The position numbers and the translations under genes are program-made. From NCBI GenBank assembly GCA_024236215.1, contig JACKKX010000001.1:476001-540000 (forward strand): DNA of 64,000 nucleotides, in the 5' to 3' direction. The DNA comes from Novosphingobium sp. (lineage in GTDB: Bacteria > Pseudomonadota > Alphaproteobacteria > Sphingomonadales > Sphingomonadaceae). Shown here piece by piece: positions 1 through 8,221 of this stretch. Every line of letters begins with the position of its first letter. Within the stretch, counting starts at the first letter, position 1. Below the pieces are notes generated by a model. That model was not told where the DNA came from. It worked only from the letters and a program-made list of their open reading frames with translations, and did no database searches.

Positions 1-206
1 GTTCGCTCGGCGGATCGGTAAGCCGCTACACCGCGCTCAAGACCAGACTTGCCGAGGAAAAGGCCGACCTTGCCGATGCGCAGGAAAAGCTGCGCGCGCA
101 GCTGGTCACGCGCTTTGCCGGGGTCGATCGGCGGGTCAGCGCCTCGCAATCGACGCTCTCGTTCCTCAAGGCGCAGATCGACGCCTGGAATGCGTCGAAG
201 AACTGA
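1..206 (+). CDS. fliD: Flagellar hook-associated protein 2 (filament cap), C-terminal end
   Basis: Partial gene entering from the left edge; only the last 67 codons are present and the stop is TGA at 204-206. The visible tail is a charged amphipathic helix followed by RFAGVDRRVS and then STLSFLKAQI near the end, the usual FliD ending (a phenylalanine-centred 'F..mD..v..l..t..fL' pattern). FliD caps the growing flagellar filament and helps flagellin fold outside the cell. fliS starts 7 bases downstream, the standard fliD-fliS order, which supports the call. The body of the protein is outside the window, so identity rests on this tail plus the neighbour. Confidence 0.75.
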   Translation, partial: SLGGSVSRYTALKTRLAEEKADLADAQEKLRAQLVTRFAGVDRRVSASQSTLSFLKAQIDAWNASKN

Positions 207-213
207 ACCGCCC

Positions 214-594
214 ATGCACCCCAGGCACTCTCCCCAGGAAACCTACCGCCGGGTCGATTTCGACGCGCGGGTTGCCGGAGCCGATCCGCGCCAGCTGGTG
301 GCGCTGTGCTACGAACAGCTGATCGCAGCGCTGGGCAGCGCGATCTATGCCGCCACAAGCGGAGACAATGCCCTCAAGAGCGCCTCGCTGACCCGCGCGC
401 TGGCCGCGCTGACCGCGTTGCAGCTGGGCATCAGCCCGGATCAGGCGCTGGCCCCGCCACTGACCCGGCTCTACACCGCCGCGCGGCGCGAACTGCTCGA
501 CAGCGCGGTGACCTTTGATGCGGTGCGGATCGGCAAGGTGCGCGACGATTTTCGCGACATTTCCGCCGCTCTGATCGCGGGTCAGGACCGGTGA
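214..594 (+). CDS. fliS: Flagellar export chaperone FliS
   Basis: A 126-residue protein, the normal size for FliS, the cytoplasmic chaperone that binds the flagellin C-terminus and delivers it to the flagellar type III export gate. It shows the family pattern: an N-terminal YRRVDF segment, a short disordered stretch, then 'PRQLVALCYEQLIAAL' as the first helix (the family has 'p..Li.mLydg.l..l'), followed by an all-helical bundle. The ATG at 214 was chosen because it gives the family length; a longer in-frame extension to 49 overlaps fliD and has no FliS similarity. It lies directly after fliD and is probably cotranscribed with it. Confidence 0.85.
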   Translation: MHPRHSPQETYRRVDFDARVAGADPRQLVALCYEQLIAALGSAIYAATSGDNALKSASLTRALAALTALQLGISPDQALAPPLTRLYTAARRELLDSAVTFDAVRIGKVRDDFRDISAALIAGQDR

Positions 595-728
595 TTTCAT
601 CGGAAATGGAGCGATTCCAGCGCGCTGCCGGACGGGCGATTGACGTCATGGCGCCAGCAAATCGTTCCGGATCGGCGCCAACCCGCCGCGCAGGCCGCGT
701 GCCGCGCGGCATAACCCCTAGGCGTTAG
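591..728 (+). CDS. Possible 45-residue small protein after fliS
   Basis: A GTG at 591 overlaps the fliS stop in a GTGA arrangement and opens a 45-codon frame ending with TAG at 726-728. The product would be basic (RRAGRVPRG near the end) with no recognised motif. The overlap geometry is the same as in real gene pairs of this genome and a small gene after fliS (fliT position) would be plausible, but the reading frame runs into the inverted repeat before the next regulator and the composition is unremarkable. Weak call. Confidence 0.2.
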   Translation: MISSEMERFQRAAGRAIDVMAPANRSGSAPTRRAGRVPRGITPRR

Positions 729-738
729 CAACTAGGGG
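715..738. repeat. Inverted repeat CCCCTA-N12-TAGGGG before the FixJ-like regulator
   Basis: Perfect 6-base arms (715-720 and 733-738) separated by 12 bases. The right arm overlaps the purine-rich ribosome-binding region of the regulator that starts at 747. The position suits an operator, possibly autoregulatory, or a leader hairpin that hides the ribosome-binding site. Function is inferred from position only. Confidence 0.35.
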
Positions 739-746
739 GCAAACCT

Positions 747-1349
747 ATGGAACGACACCAACCCATCGCCCTGATCGACAGCGATTTCCGCCGCCGCGCG
801 GCGATCTCGCACTGTCTGGCAGGGACCGGAATCCACATCGAACCCTTCGAGGACCTGGGCGAGCTGGTGCGGCGCTGGCCGCAGCACGGCATGATCCTGG
901 TCCATGACGAAGGCGGCACGGTGCTGCGGCTGGTCGAGCTGATGAGCGAGGCGGGCAACTGGCTGCCGGTGGTGGCCTATGGCGAACAGCCCTGCACCAA
1001 TCGGGTGGTTCAGGCTGTTCTGGGCGGCGCGGTCGACTATCTCGAATGGCCCTTTGGCGAGGGCGAGGTACGCCAGGCGCTGGCCGTGGCCGAGGAAAGC
1101 CGCGACACGCTGGGCAATCTGCGCCTGCGTGAAGCGATGGCGCGCAGCCGGATCCGCAAGCTGACAGCGCGTGAGCGCGAAGTGCTGGCCGGCGTGGCCG
1201 ACGGGCTTTCCAATCGGCTGATCGGCGAGCGGCTGGCGATCAGCCCGCGCACGGTGGAAATCCACCGCGCCAACATGCTCAACAAGATGGGCGCCAACCA
1301 CACATCCGAGGCGATCCGCATCGCGATCGAGGCGGCGCTGGTCAACTGA
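747..1349 (+). CDS. FixJ/NarL-type response regulator with degenerate receiver and LuxR-type HTH
   Basis: A 200-residue DNA-binding protein. Residues 5-115 look like a receiver domain: acidic pair at D11/D13 and an aspartate at D54 in the phospho-acceptor position. The usual conserved lysine of the K-P-F motif is replaced, however: the sequence reads L-E-W-P-F with W101 where Lys is expected, so normal phosphorylation-driven switching is doubtful. Residues 137-197 are a LuxR-type helix-turn-helix (LTAREREVLAGVADGLSNR, then ISPRTVEIHRANMLNKMG). It directly follows fliS and may regulate flagellar genes. An inverted repeat overlaps its leader and a strong terminator follows at 1482-1517. Target genes cannot be read from the sequence. 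Confidence 0.8.
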   Translation: MERHQPIALIDSDFRRRAAISHCLAGTGIHIEPFEDLGELVRRWPQHGMILVHDEGGTVLRLVELMSEAGNWLPVVAYGEQPCTNRVVQAVLGGAVDYLEWPFGEGEVRQALAVAEESRDTLGNLRLREAMARSRIRKLTAREREVLAGVADGLSNRLIGERLAISPRTVEIHRANMLNKMGANHTSEAIRIAIEAALVN

Positions 1350-1481
1350 TCGGTAGAATTACCTGGGCGCGGTGCAGCGCCATGCTAACCAGGCTGGATT
1401 ACCAACGGCGCTGCGCGGCGATCCCGCGTCAACCAACCTGGAAGGAAACCAACCACCAATTCCCCGTTCCCGATCCCCTCG

Positions 1482-1517
1482 CCCCGGCCAGTTCCCGTTC
1501 TGGCCGGGGTTTTCTTT
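1482..1517 (+). terminator. Rho-independent terminator after the FixJ-like regulator
   Basis: Perfect 10-bp stem CCCCGGCCAG / CTGGCCGGGG (1482-1491 and 1500-1509), 8-base loop, then TTTTCTTT. Ends the rightward flagellar/regulator transcript. The convergent amidohydrolase gene ends at 1537. Confidence 0.9.
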
Positions 1518-1536
1518 GCCTTGCCAAAACGATCGA

Positions 1537-3276
1537 TCAGGCCGGAGTAAAGGCACCCTCGAATAGCACCCCTTCGATCCGTGCTTCGCGCAATCGTGCC
1601 GCGCCGAGGCGATAGGGATCCTGGTCCAGCACGGTGAAATCGGCGCGCTTGCCGGGCGCGATTGATCCGACCATGGCATCCATGCCGATCACCTGCGCCG
1701 CTTCGATCGTCACCGCGCGCAGGGCCTTGTCGAGCGAGAGCCGTTCTTCTGGCGCCTTGACCGCGCCTTCGATGGTGACCCGGTTTGCCGCAACCCAGGC
1801 AAGGTAAAGCGGATCGATCGGGGCCATGTTGAAATCGGAATGGAGCCCCAGCGGCACGCCCTTGCGTTCGAGCGAGCCGAGCCGGTCGATCATCGCCGAG
1901 CGCCCCGGCCCCAGTCCTTCGCGTTCATAGGCATCGCCCAGTACGCGGATGTAGTTGGGCTGGGCCGAAACCATCAGCCCCATCCGCGCAATCCGCCGGT
2001 TCTGTGCCTCGGTCGAATAACCCAGATGTTCGAGCGTGATCGTCTGGCCGCGCGCGGCGGGAGGCAATTCGGCGAGGTCACCAAGCACCACATCGAGCCC
2101 TTCGTCGCCATTGACGTGGATGTGGAGCGAAAATCCCGCGCGCCAGAACCGGTCGAGCTGGCGCCGCAGCAAATCGGGTTCGGTGATCCATTTGCCCTGA
2201 TGCCCGTCGGTATAACCAGGCGGGTTCATCCGCATGTTGAGCGCGAAGAAGGCTCCGTCGGCAAGCATCTTGACCCTTCGATCAAGGCGCACACGCGGAC
2301 TGGACCATTGCCCCTGCATGCGGGCGAACCAGGCATCAAGATCGCCCTCGCCCATGAATTCGCCGGCCAGCGGCATCAGCATCACGCGCGCCGCGCTGCC
2401 CTCACTCTCAAAGGCGGCGCGGATCAGCGCGGCTTCTGTATCGAAACGGGCGAAAATCCCGGTTCCCATGTCGGAAACAGTGGTCACACCGCTGCGAAGC
2501 ATCATCGCCTGAAGCTTGGCCATCCCCTGCTGGACCTTGCCCGGACCGAGGATCACCGGCCGGAGTTTGCCCAATGCGGCGAGCAGTGCGGTTTCGCTGA
2601 AGTGACCGCGCGCGAAATCGCCGTGGGCCGGATCGGCTTTGACTGAGCCCAACAGTGCATCCCATTCGCCCTGACTGGTCACGCCCCAACGCTGAAGCAT
2701 CGTGCTTGACGCGATAATCTCGTGAAAGCTGCGTTGCCACACCACCACCGCGCGGCCTGGCGCCAAGGCGTCGAGATCGGAGCGGCCGATCGGGCCGTGG
2801 AACAGCTCGTGATAGCCCCACGTGATGAATGGATCCGCCTGCGACGAACCCAGCGCTGCGGCCAGCCGCGCACGGTAAGCCGCCGGGCTGCGCACGCCCA
2901 GCGATGGCCCATCCGGCAGGGTCCAGTCATCGGGGGCGATGAACGGGATGTTGAGCATCACCGCACCCTGCATCGGATGGATATGGGGGTCGATCAGTCC
3001 CGGGAGCAGCACCTTGCCCGCGAAGCGGCGATCGAGCGAAACCTCGCGGCCCCGGGTCCAGGGTTCGAGCTCTGCGAGGCTCTGCCCCGTACCAAGGATC
3101 AACCCATCGGCCACCGCCACGAAGCGGCAGGCTGGCTGAGCCGGTTCCATGGTCACGAAGCGAGCCGCCTCGAACACGGTGACGCGGGGATAGGCGGCCG
3201 CGAACGCCCGGTTCGACAGCAAAGGCAGGGCCGCACAAAGCCCCAGAGCGCGGCGGCGGGTCAGGTTGGCGAACAT
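1537..3276 (-). CDS. Exported metal-dependent amidohydrolase (amidohydrolase 3 / YtcJ family)
   Basis: A 579-residue hydrolase. The N-terminus has a TRRRALG stretch followed by a hydrophobic segment ending near residue 27, a twin-arginine-like or Sec signal, so the enzyme is probably periplasmic. The first metal-binding motif is GLIDPHIHP (H98, H100), with later histidines in FSLHIHVNGD and TLEHLG, and LHSDFNM near the end, all typical of amidohydrolase-3 proteins (YtcJ, exoenzyme regulatory protein AepA). Substrate is unknown; relatives act on amides or cyclic imides. It follows a TonB-dependent receptor gene by 88 bases on the same strand, but a strong hairpin with a T-rich tail sits between them. 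The pairing suggests uptake and hydrolysis of one compound; this is inference. Confidence 0.8.
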   Translation of the reverse strand: MFANLTRRRALGLCAALPLLSNRAFAAAYPRVTVFEAARFVTMEPAQPACRFVAVADGLILGTGQSLAELEPWTRGREVSLDRRFAGKVLLPGLIDPHIHPMQGAVMLNIPFIAPDDWTLPDGPSLGVRSPAAYRARLAAALGSSQADPFITWGYHELFHGPIGRSDLDALAPGRAVVVWQRSFHEIIASSTMLQRWGVTSQGEWDALLGSVKADPAHGDFARGHFSETALLAALGKLRPVILGPGKVQQGMAKLQAMMLRSGVTTVSDMGTGIFARFDTEAALIRAAFESEGSAARVMLMPLAGEFMGEGDLDAWFARMQGQWSSPRVRLDRRVKMLADGAFFALNMRMNPPGYTDGHQGKWITEPDLLRRQLDRFWRAGFSLHIHVNGDEGLDVVLGDLAELPPAARGQTITLEHLGYSTEAQNRRIARMGLMVSAQPNYIRVLGDAYEREGLGPGRSAMIDRLGSLERKGVPLGLHSDFNMAPIDPLYLAWVAANRVTIEGAVKAPEERLSLDKALRAVTIEAAQVIGMDAMVGSIAPGKRADFTVLDQDPYRLGAARLREARIEGVLFEGAFTPA

Positions 3277-3301
3277 TGTTGGCTCCGGATTGTCATGGTC
3301 T

Positions 3302-3338
3302 GAAACGAAAGGGACCCCGGGCTCGCGCCCGGGGTCCC
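3302..3338 (-). terminator. Terminator between TonB-dependent receptor and amidohydrolase
   Basis: On the minus strand a perfect 12-bp GC-rich stem (3327-3338 pairing with 3311-3322, 4-base loop) is followed by TTTCGTTTCA. It lies just past the receptor stop codon. It should end, or partly attenuate, the receptor transcript before the amidohydrolase. Confidence 0.8.
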
Positions 3339-3364
3339 CCGCAAAGCATCCCTCCCAGGAGTGC

Positions 3365-6300
3365 TTAGAACTTGATCCCGGCGGTCAAACCGTAACGGCG
3401 CGGTTCGAGCGTGAAGATGTTGGTGTAGTTGCCCGAGGACTGGTCGGTCACATAGAGACCGGTGATCGAGTCCTTGTCGAACAGGTTCTGCACCCACACG
3501 CGGGCAAACCACTTCTTGTCGGCGCCATCGACCTGGAGCTGGGCGTTCACCTGGGTGAAGCTCGGCACCTCGTTGGCAACGCCGTTGAAGATGTTGCCGG
3601 TCGACTTGCCGGTGTAGATGAAGTCCAGACGCGGGGTCACGGTCAGATCGCCCACCGGCGCGGCATACTGGATGCCGGCCGAGAACTTGTAATCCGGCGC
3701 ACCGGGCAGCTTGTTGCCCTTGATGTTCACCGGAATACCCGCCGAATAGACGGTCACCCCACCCAGCGCCGCCGGATCGATCGCGAGAGCGCCGAACACC
3801 GACGAGTTGCTGAACGAGCCAGCCGCCGCCGCAGTGAGCACGTCGCAGACGCTGAACGCACCGGTCGAGGCGATCCCGCTGTTCGCACCGAACGACGAGG
3901 TCGTGGTCTGCAGTCCGATACCCGGGTTGAGCAGCAGCGGGCTGAGGTGGCCGGCAACCGGAGTGGTCGCGCTGTACTGCGGATCGGGCAGGCCGATGGT
4001 GTTGAGCAGGGCGTTGGTCTTGCCAACGAAGCTGTTAACACCCGCGACGTTGCCCGAATTCGAAGCCACGGCGCAGTTCGATGCGTTGGTGATATCCTTG
4101 ATGATCACCGCATCGGCCCGACCGCCGCCGAAATCGCGCGGATTGGCGAGCATCTTGTCTTCCGATACCTCGGTATGGAGGTAGCTGGCGTTGACGTTCA
4201 GCGTCAGCTCACGGGTCGGACGGAAGATTGCTTCGGCTTCAAGACCCCAGATCTTGGCGCTGACGTTATCGTTGACCGAGGTACGGGCAACAATGCGCGA
4301 CAGCTGAAGATCCTTGTAGTCAAAATAGAACCCGGTGAGGTTCAGCGTAACATTGCCGAACTGGTTCTTCGAGCCGATTTCGAAGGCATTGACGAATTCG
4401 GGCTTGAAGCTGTCCGGCACCGTAAAGACCGGAGACAGCGGGGGATTGATGCCGCCCGACTTGTAGCCCCGCGAGTAGGAGAAGTAGAGCAGGTTGTCCG
4501 GCGTGATGTTCCAGTCCACCACCGCACGGCCGGTCCACTCGCTGAACTTGACCCCGCGCACCTGCCACAGCTGGTTCCCCGCAGTCCCCGCATCGGCATC
4601 GTAGGCAACGATATAGGGAGACGAGTTGGCATCGGCGATTCCAGTCGGAGCAAGGAAGCTCGCCAGCGTGGTGCGGGCAGCAATGTCCTTCTCGTCGTGG
4701 TTGTAGCGCAGACCCAGGGTCAGCTTCACGGTATCGCTGAACTTCCAGTAGGCTTCACCGAAGATACCGTAGCTGTTGATCTTCAGATCGTCCGAGTTGT
4801 TGCGATAGAACGGCGAAGCCAGGAAATAGGACTGGCCGGCGGTCACCGGGAACGGTGCCGCGACGATTGCGCCGCTGCTGATCGTCTTGTTGCCATAGGC
4901 GGTCATCGCACCGAGAAGGCCAGTGGCATAGTCAAGCCCGAAGGAATTGATGTAATAGCTGTTCTCGGTGAGGTGGAACTTCGAATAGATTCCGCCGAGC
5001 AGGAAGTTGACCGGGCCATCCCAATCCGAGGAAAGGATCGCTTCGGCCGACCAGCTCGATTGATACTGGTCCGAACGGTCGAAATCGAGCGGGGTGTTGG
5101 TACAAATCTTGTGGCCGCCGTAAATGCCGGTCAGCGTCTCCTCGGGCTGCGAGGTGCACAGCGCTCCGCTGGCGCCACTGGGGATAAGCGCTGCCGCGAT
5201 CGGGCCGAGATAGTTCGACAGCCCCGGAGCCACACCGTTGAAGGCCCCTGCCGCAGCCGCCGAGAGGCTGCCCAGACCGGTTGCGAAGCCGCCGCGCTGG
5301 ACGACAAGGCTGTTGTAGTCCTGCTGGCTTTCGAGCTCGACCTTCTGATAGTTGCCGCCAAGCTTGAACTTGAGGCCGCCGCCCAGATCCTGCTCGATCG
5401 AACCCTGGACATTCCATTCCTTGGTGAAATAGGTGGGGGTGAAATCCGAGTGGACCACACGCGGATCGGCAGGGTTGCTTTCACCCACATAATAATCGTT
5501 GCCATAGAGACTGCCAAGACCAAGCGCGCTGCCGATGGTCGCACCAAGCTTGGCGGACAGGAATTCGCGCGAGGTCAGGATCGCGGCCAACGTGGCATTG
5601 CCGTTGGGAACGTCATAGGCGCGCTCGCCGTTGAGGCAGCCCAGAATGCCGGTCGGGTCGCGCTGACACATCAGCTTCTGCGCGCGCATGCGGTTGTCGC
5701 TCTCATGGAAATACTGGACCATGAGGTCGATCGTGGTCGACGAACTCGGCTCGACCCGCAGCGATCCGCGCAGACCGTACATGTCGCGGTTGTCCTGGCG
5801 GGTATTGGTGAAGGTGTTGAGCGTATAGCCGTCGCGGTTGAGGTAATAACCGGCCACGCGGATCGCGGCGATATCGCCCAACGGCACGTTGACCATGCCC
5901 TTGACCTTGACGCTGTCATAATTGCCGTATTCGGCTTCGGCGCTGGCGGCCAGGCCCGAGAAGCTGGGGCGCGCGGTGCGGATATTGACCACGCCCGAGG
6001 TCGCGTTGCGGCCGAACAGGGTGCCCTGCGGCCCGCGCAGCACTTCGATCTGGGCCAGGTCGTAGAATTCGCCTTCGAACAGACGGGTGCCGAACAGCGG
6101 CGCGTCGTTCATGTGAATGGCGGTCGCCTGGTCGCAGGTCTCGCCGACGCACAGGTCGCCGATGCCGCGGATGGTGAAGCTCGACGAGGTGAAGTTGGTC
6201 TTGGTGAAAGTGACGTTGGGCAGAGTCAGCTGAAGGTCAGAGGTATTCTTGATCTGCTGCTTTTCCAGCGCCTCGGCACTGAACGCGGAAACCGCGATCG

Positions 6301-6442
6301 GCACGTCCTGCAGCTTTTCATTGGTACGCTGCGCGGTGACGACGATGGTATCGGTATCATCCTCGGCCGCATCCTGCGCATAGGCAGGAAACGCGATCGC
6401 GCCGGCGCATACGCCAGCAAGCAGGGTCAGCTTAGCCCTCAT
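3365..6442 (-). CDS. TonB-dependent outer-membrane receptor with long extracellular insertions
   Basis: A 1025-residue receptor, longer than the usual 700-850. The ATG at 6442 is preferred: it is preceded by GAGGAGAGAGGG and begins a clean signal peptide (MRAKLTLLAGV ... AYAQD). A TonB-box-like segment DTIVVTAQR follows, then a plug domain with VPIAVSAFS and RGPQGTLFGRNATSG, then a 22-strand-type barrel ending in an aromatic residue (GLTAGIKF), as needed for barrel insertion. Two Ala/Gly/Ser-rich insertions in the barrel and several cysteine pairs (CVGETC in the plug, others in loops) account for the extra length. Such receptors import scarce large nutrients using TonB energy. The ligand is unknown; the neighbouring amidohydrolase hints at an amide or cyclic imide compound. 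Confidence 0.9.
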   Translation of the reverse strand: MRAKLTLLAGVCAGAIAFPAYAQDAAEDDTDTIVVTAQRTNEKLQDVPIAVSAFSAEALEKQQIKNTSDLQLTLPNVTFTKTNFTSSSFTIRGIGDLCVGETCDQATAIHMNDAPLFGTRLFEGEFYDLAQIEVLRGPQGTLFGRNATSGVVNIRTARPSFSGLAASAEAEYGNYDSVKVKGMVNVPLGDIAAIRVAGYYLNRDGYTLNTFTNTRQDNRDMYGLRGSLRVEPSSSTTIDLMVQYFHESDNRMRAQKLMCQRDPTGILGCLNGERAYDVPNGNATLAAILTSREFLSAKLGATIGSALGLGSLYGNDYYVGESNPADPRVVHSDFTPTYFTKEWNVQGSIEQDLGGGLKFKLGGNYQKVELESQQDYNSLVVQRGGFATGLGSLSAAAAGAFNGVAPGLSNYLGPIAAALIPSGASGALCTSQPEETLTGIYGGHKICTNTPLDFDRSDQYQSSWSAEAILSSDWDGPVNFLLGGIYSKFHLTENSYYINSFGLDYATGLLGAMTAYGNKTISSGAIVAAPFPVTAGQSYFLASPFYRNNSDDLKINSYGIFGEAYWKFSDTVKLTLGLRYNHDEKDIAARTTLASFLAPTGIADANSSPYIVAYDADAGTAGNQLWQVRGVKFSEWTGRAVVDWNITPDNLLYFSYSRGYKSGGINPPLSPVFTVPDSFKPEFVNAFEIGSKNQFGNVTLNLTGFYFDYKDLQLSRIVARTSVNDNVSAKIWGLEAEAIFRPTRELTLNVNASYLHTEVSEDKMLANPRDFGGGRADAVIIKDITNASNCAVASNSGNVAGVNSFVGKTNALLNTIGLPDPQYSATTPVAGHLSPLLLNPGIGLQTTTSSFGANSGIASTGAFSVCDVLTAAAAGSFSNSSVFGALAIDPAALGGVTVYSAGIPVNIKGNKLPGAPDYKFSAGIQYAAPVGDLTVTPRLDFIYTGKSTGNIFNGVANEVPSFTQVNAQLQVDGADKKWFARVWVQNLFDKDSITGLYVTDQSSGNYTNIFTLEPRRYGLTAGIKF

Positions 6443-6495
6443 TAGCCCTCTCTCCTCATTAGGCCCGTCCCTTTTCCGGGCGGTTGCGCATACGT

Positions 6496-6523
6496 ATAGA
6501 ACACCTTGCGAGGCGAATGACAA
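6496..6523 (-). promoter_or_regulatory. Candidate promoter of the TonB-dependent receptor gene
   Basis: On the minus strand TTGTCA (6518-6523) and TTCTAT (6496-6501) are separated by 16 bases, about 55 bases before the receptor start. An AACCGGTT palindrome overlaps the upstream side (6522-6529). Weak match; position is the main support. Confidence 0.3.
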
Positions 6524-6582
6524 CCGGTTTTAATCGATCCGTTAGAACTAGCCGGAAGCGTAGCCAAACTGCCACACCCACA

Positions 6583-6594
6583 CCGGAATTCCGG
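6583..6594. promoter_or_regulatory. 12-bp palindrome upstream of the TIR gene
   Basis: Perfect palindrome CCGGAATTCCGG, 65 bases before the TIR-protein start and in the divergent space shared with the receptor gene. It could be an operator; nothing else supports it. Confidence 0.2.
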
Positions 6595-6658
6595 CCAGGT
6601 GCGCAATTGCCAAGTGCCTGGGCCTTCGCCAATATGCGCGCGCAGGTGGGGTAGAACA

Positions 6659-8221
6659 ATGAACGTGGTCGCTGCGGCTGCTGAAGAGAACGCGCCCCGC
6701 TATCGCGCATTCATCAGCTATTCCCATACCGACGCCACCTTCGCACACCGCCTTCACCGTCGGCTGGAGGGATTGCGTCTGCCCGCCTCGACCGGCCACC
6801 CGCGCGAGCGTCTGGCGCCGGTGTTCATTGACCGGGCCGAGCTTGCCGCCGGCGCCGATCTCTCCGCTCAGGTGCGTGAGGCGCTTGCGGAATCGTCGGC
6901 CCTGATCGTCGTCGCCAGCCCTGCTGCGAGGACAAGCCGCTGGGTAGCCCGGGAAATCGTGCTTTTTCGGGAGATTCACCCCCACCGTCCGGTACTCGCG
7001 GCACTGGTCGATGGCGAGCCGGGTGAGGCCTTTCCCGACGCGCTGCTGCACGCCGCTGACGGCGCGCTCGAGCCGCTCGCCGCCGATTTCCGCAAGGGCC
7101 GCGATGGCGAGCGGCTGGGCCTGCTCAAGCTCGCCGCCGGGCTGACCGCCCTCCCCCTCGACCGGCTGGTCCAGCGCGACGCCCAGACCCGCCAGCGCCG
7201 CGTGATGGCCGTCACGGCGGCATCGCTGCTGCTCAGTCTAGTGCTTGCGGCCTTGCTGGTTTTTGCCCTGCGCGCCCGCGCCGAGGCCGAACGCCAGCGC
7301 AGCGAGGCGGAGGGACTGGTGGAATTCATGCTGACCGATCTGCGCGACAAGCTGAAGGGCGTGGGCCGGCTCGACGTGATGGACGCGGTCAACGAACGGG
7401 CGATGGCGCATTATGCGGGTCAGCGCGACCTTCCCTCGCTGCCGCCCGAAAGCCTCTATCGCCGCGCGCGGGTGATCGAGGCGATGGGCGAAGACGACGA
7501 GAACAGGGGCAATACCGCCTCGGCCTATGACAAGTATCGCGAGCTGCACAGAACCACCGCTTCGCTGCTGACCCGCGATCCGGACAATCCCGAACGAATC
7601 TTTGCCCATGCCGGCAGCGAGAACCGCCTGGCGCTGATCCAGACCACGCGCGGCAATCTGGAAGAAGCGCGTAGCCGATTTTCCAATGCCGAGGCACTGC
7701 TGGACCGGCTTCCGCCTGAAAAGAACAAGCCCGAATGGGCGGATTTGCGTTCACTGGTGGTCGGCAATCTGTGCGCGATTACGCTCAAGTCCGGCGGCAA
7801 GGCCATAAGCGCGCTCGACCACTGCCGCGAGGCAGTACGGATCGCGTTGGCGCAGGTGGACGGGTCCGACGGCGACAAGGCGCGCTACGCGCTTGCCTTC
7901 CACTACCTGTGGCTGGGCGATGCGGCTGCGGCAGCAGGCGACCCGGTCCTCGCGCGGCAAACGAGGGCCGATGGGCTGGCCATATCGGACCAGTTGATCG
8001 CGCGCGAGCCGGACAACTGGCTGTGGCTCGAGCAGCATGCCGAAATTCTCCTCTATCATGCCCGCCTGTCGCGTCGGCACGGCCAGATCGCCAGCGCCCG
8101 CGCGCTGCTGGCGAGAGCGAACGCCGACGTCGCCCGGCTGGTCCGGCATGACCCAGACAATGGATATTGGGCCGATCTTAGGACCCAGGCAGACCAACTC
8201 GGAAAGGAAATCGCAAGATGA
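6659..8221 (+). CDS. TIR-domain protein with transmembrane segment and TPR-like region
   Basis: A 520-residue membrane protein. The ATG at 6659 follows a GGTGGGG ribosome-binding site and starts just before the TIR core. Residues 14-130 are a TIR domain: RAFISYSHTD (16-25), FIDRAEL (56-62), SALIVVASPAA and SRWVAREI, where E99 in the W-x3-E box occupies the catalytic glutamate position of NAD-cleaving TIRs. Residues 182-204 are a single membrane helix, followed by a charged coiled coil and a C-terminal helical region with TPR-like repeats (about 225-520). Bacterial TIR domains cleave NAD or make cyclic ADP-ribose-type signals; enzymatic activity here is inferred. The next gene overlaps its stop by 4 bases, and a TPR-SLOG gene follows, so the three form one operon. 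Confidence 0.85.
   Translation: MNVVAAAAEENAPRYRAFISYSHTDATFAHRLHRRLEGLRLPASTGHPRERLAPVFIDRAELAAGADLSAQVREALAESSALIVVASPAARTSRWVAREIVLFREIHPHRPVLAALVDGEPGEAFPDALLHAADGALEPLAADFRKGRDGERLGLLKLAAGLTALPLDRLVQRDAQTRQRRVMAVTAASLLLSLVLAALLVFALRARAEAERQRSEAEGLVEFMLTDLRDKLKGVGRLDVMDAVNERAMAHYAGQRDLPSLPPESLYRRARVIEAMGEDDENRGNTASAYDKYRELHRTTASLLTRDPDNPERIFAHAGSENRLALIQTTRGNLEEARSRFSNAEALLDRLPPEKNKPEWADLRSLVVGNLCAITLKSGGKAISALDHCREAVRIALAQVDGSDGDKARYALAFHYLWLGDAAAAAGDPVLARQTRADGLAISDQLIAREPDNWLWLEQHAEILLYHARLSRRHGQIASARALLARANADVARLVRHDPDNGYWADLRTQADQLGKEIAR

Noticed and set aside
3266-6445. A 1059-codon open frame on the plus strand opposite the TonB-dependent receptor
   Set aside because: It mirrors the receptor gene; composition (Arg, Gly, Val, Glu rich without hydrophobic core pattern) is the usual shadow of a high-GC gene, and the minus-strand product has full receptor motifs and a signal peptide.
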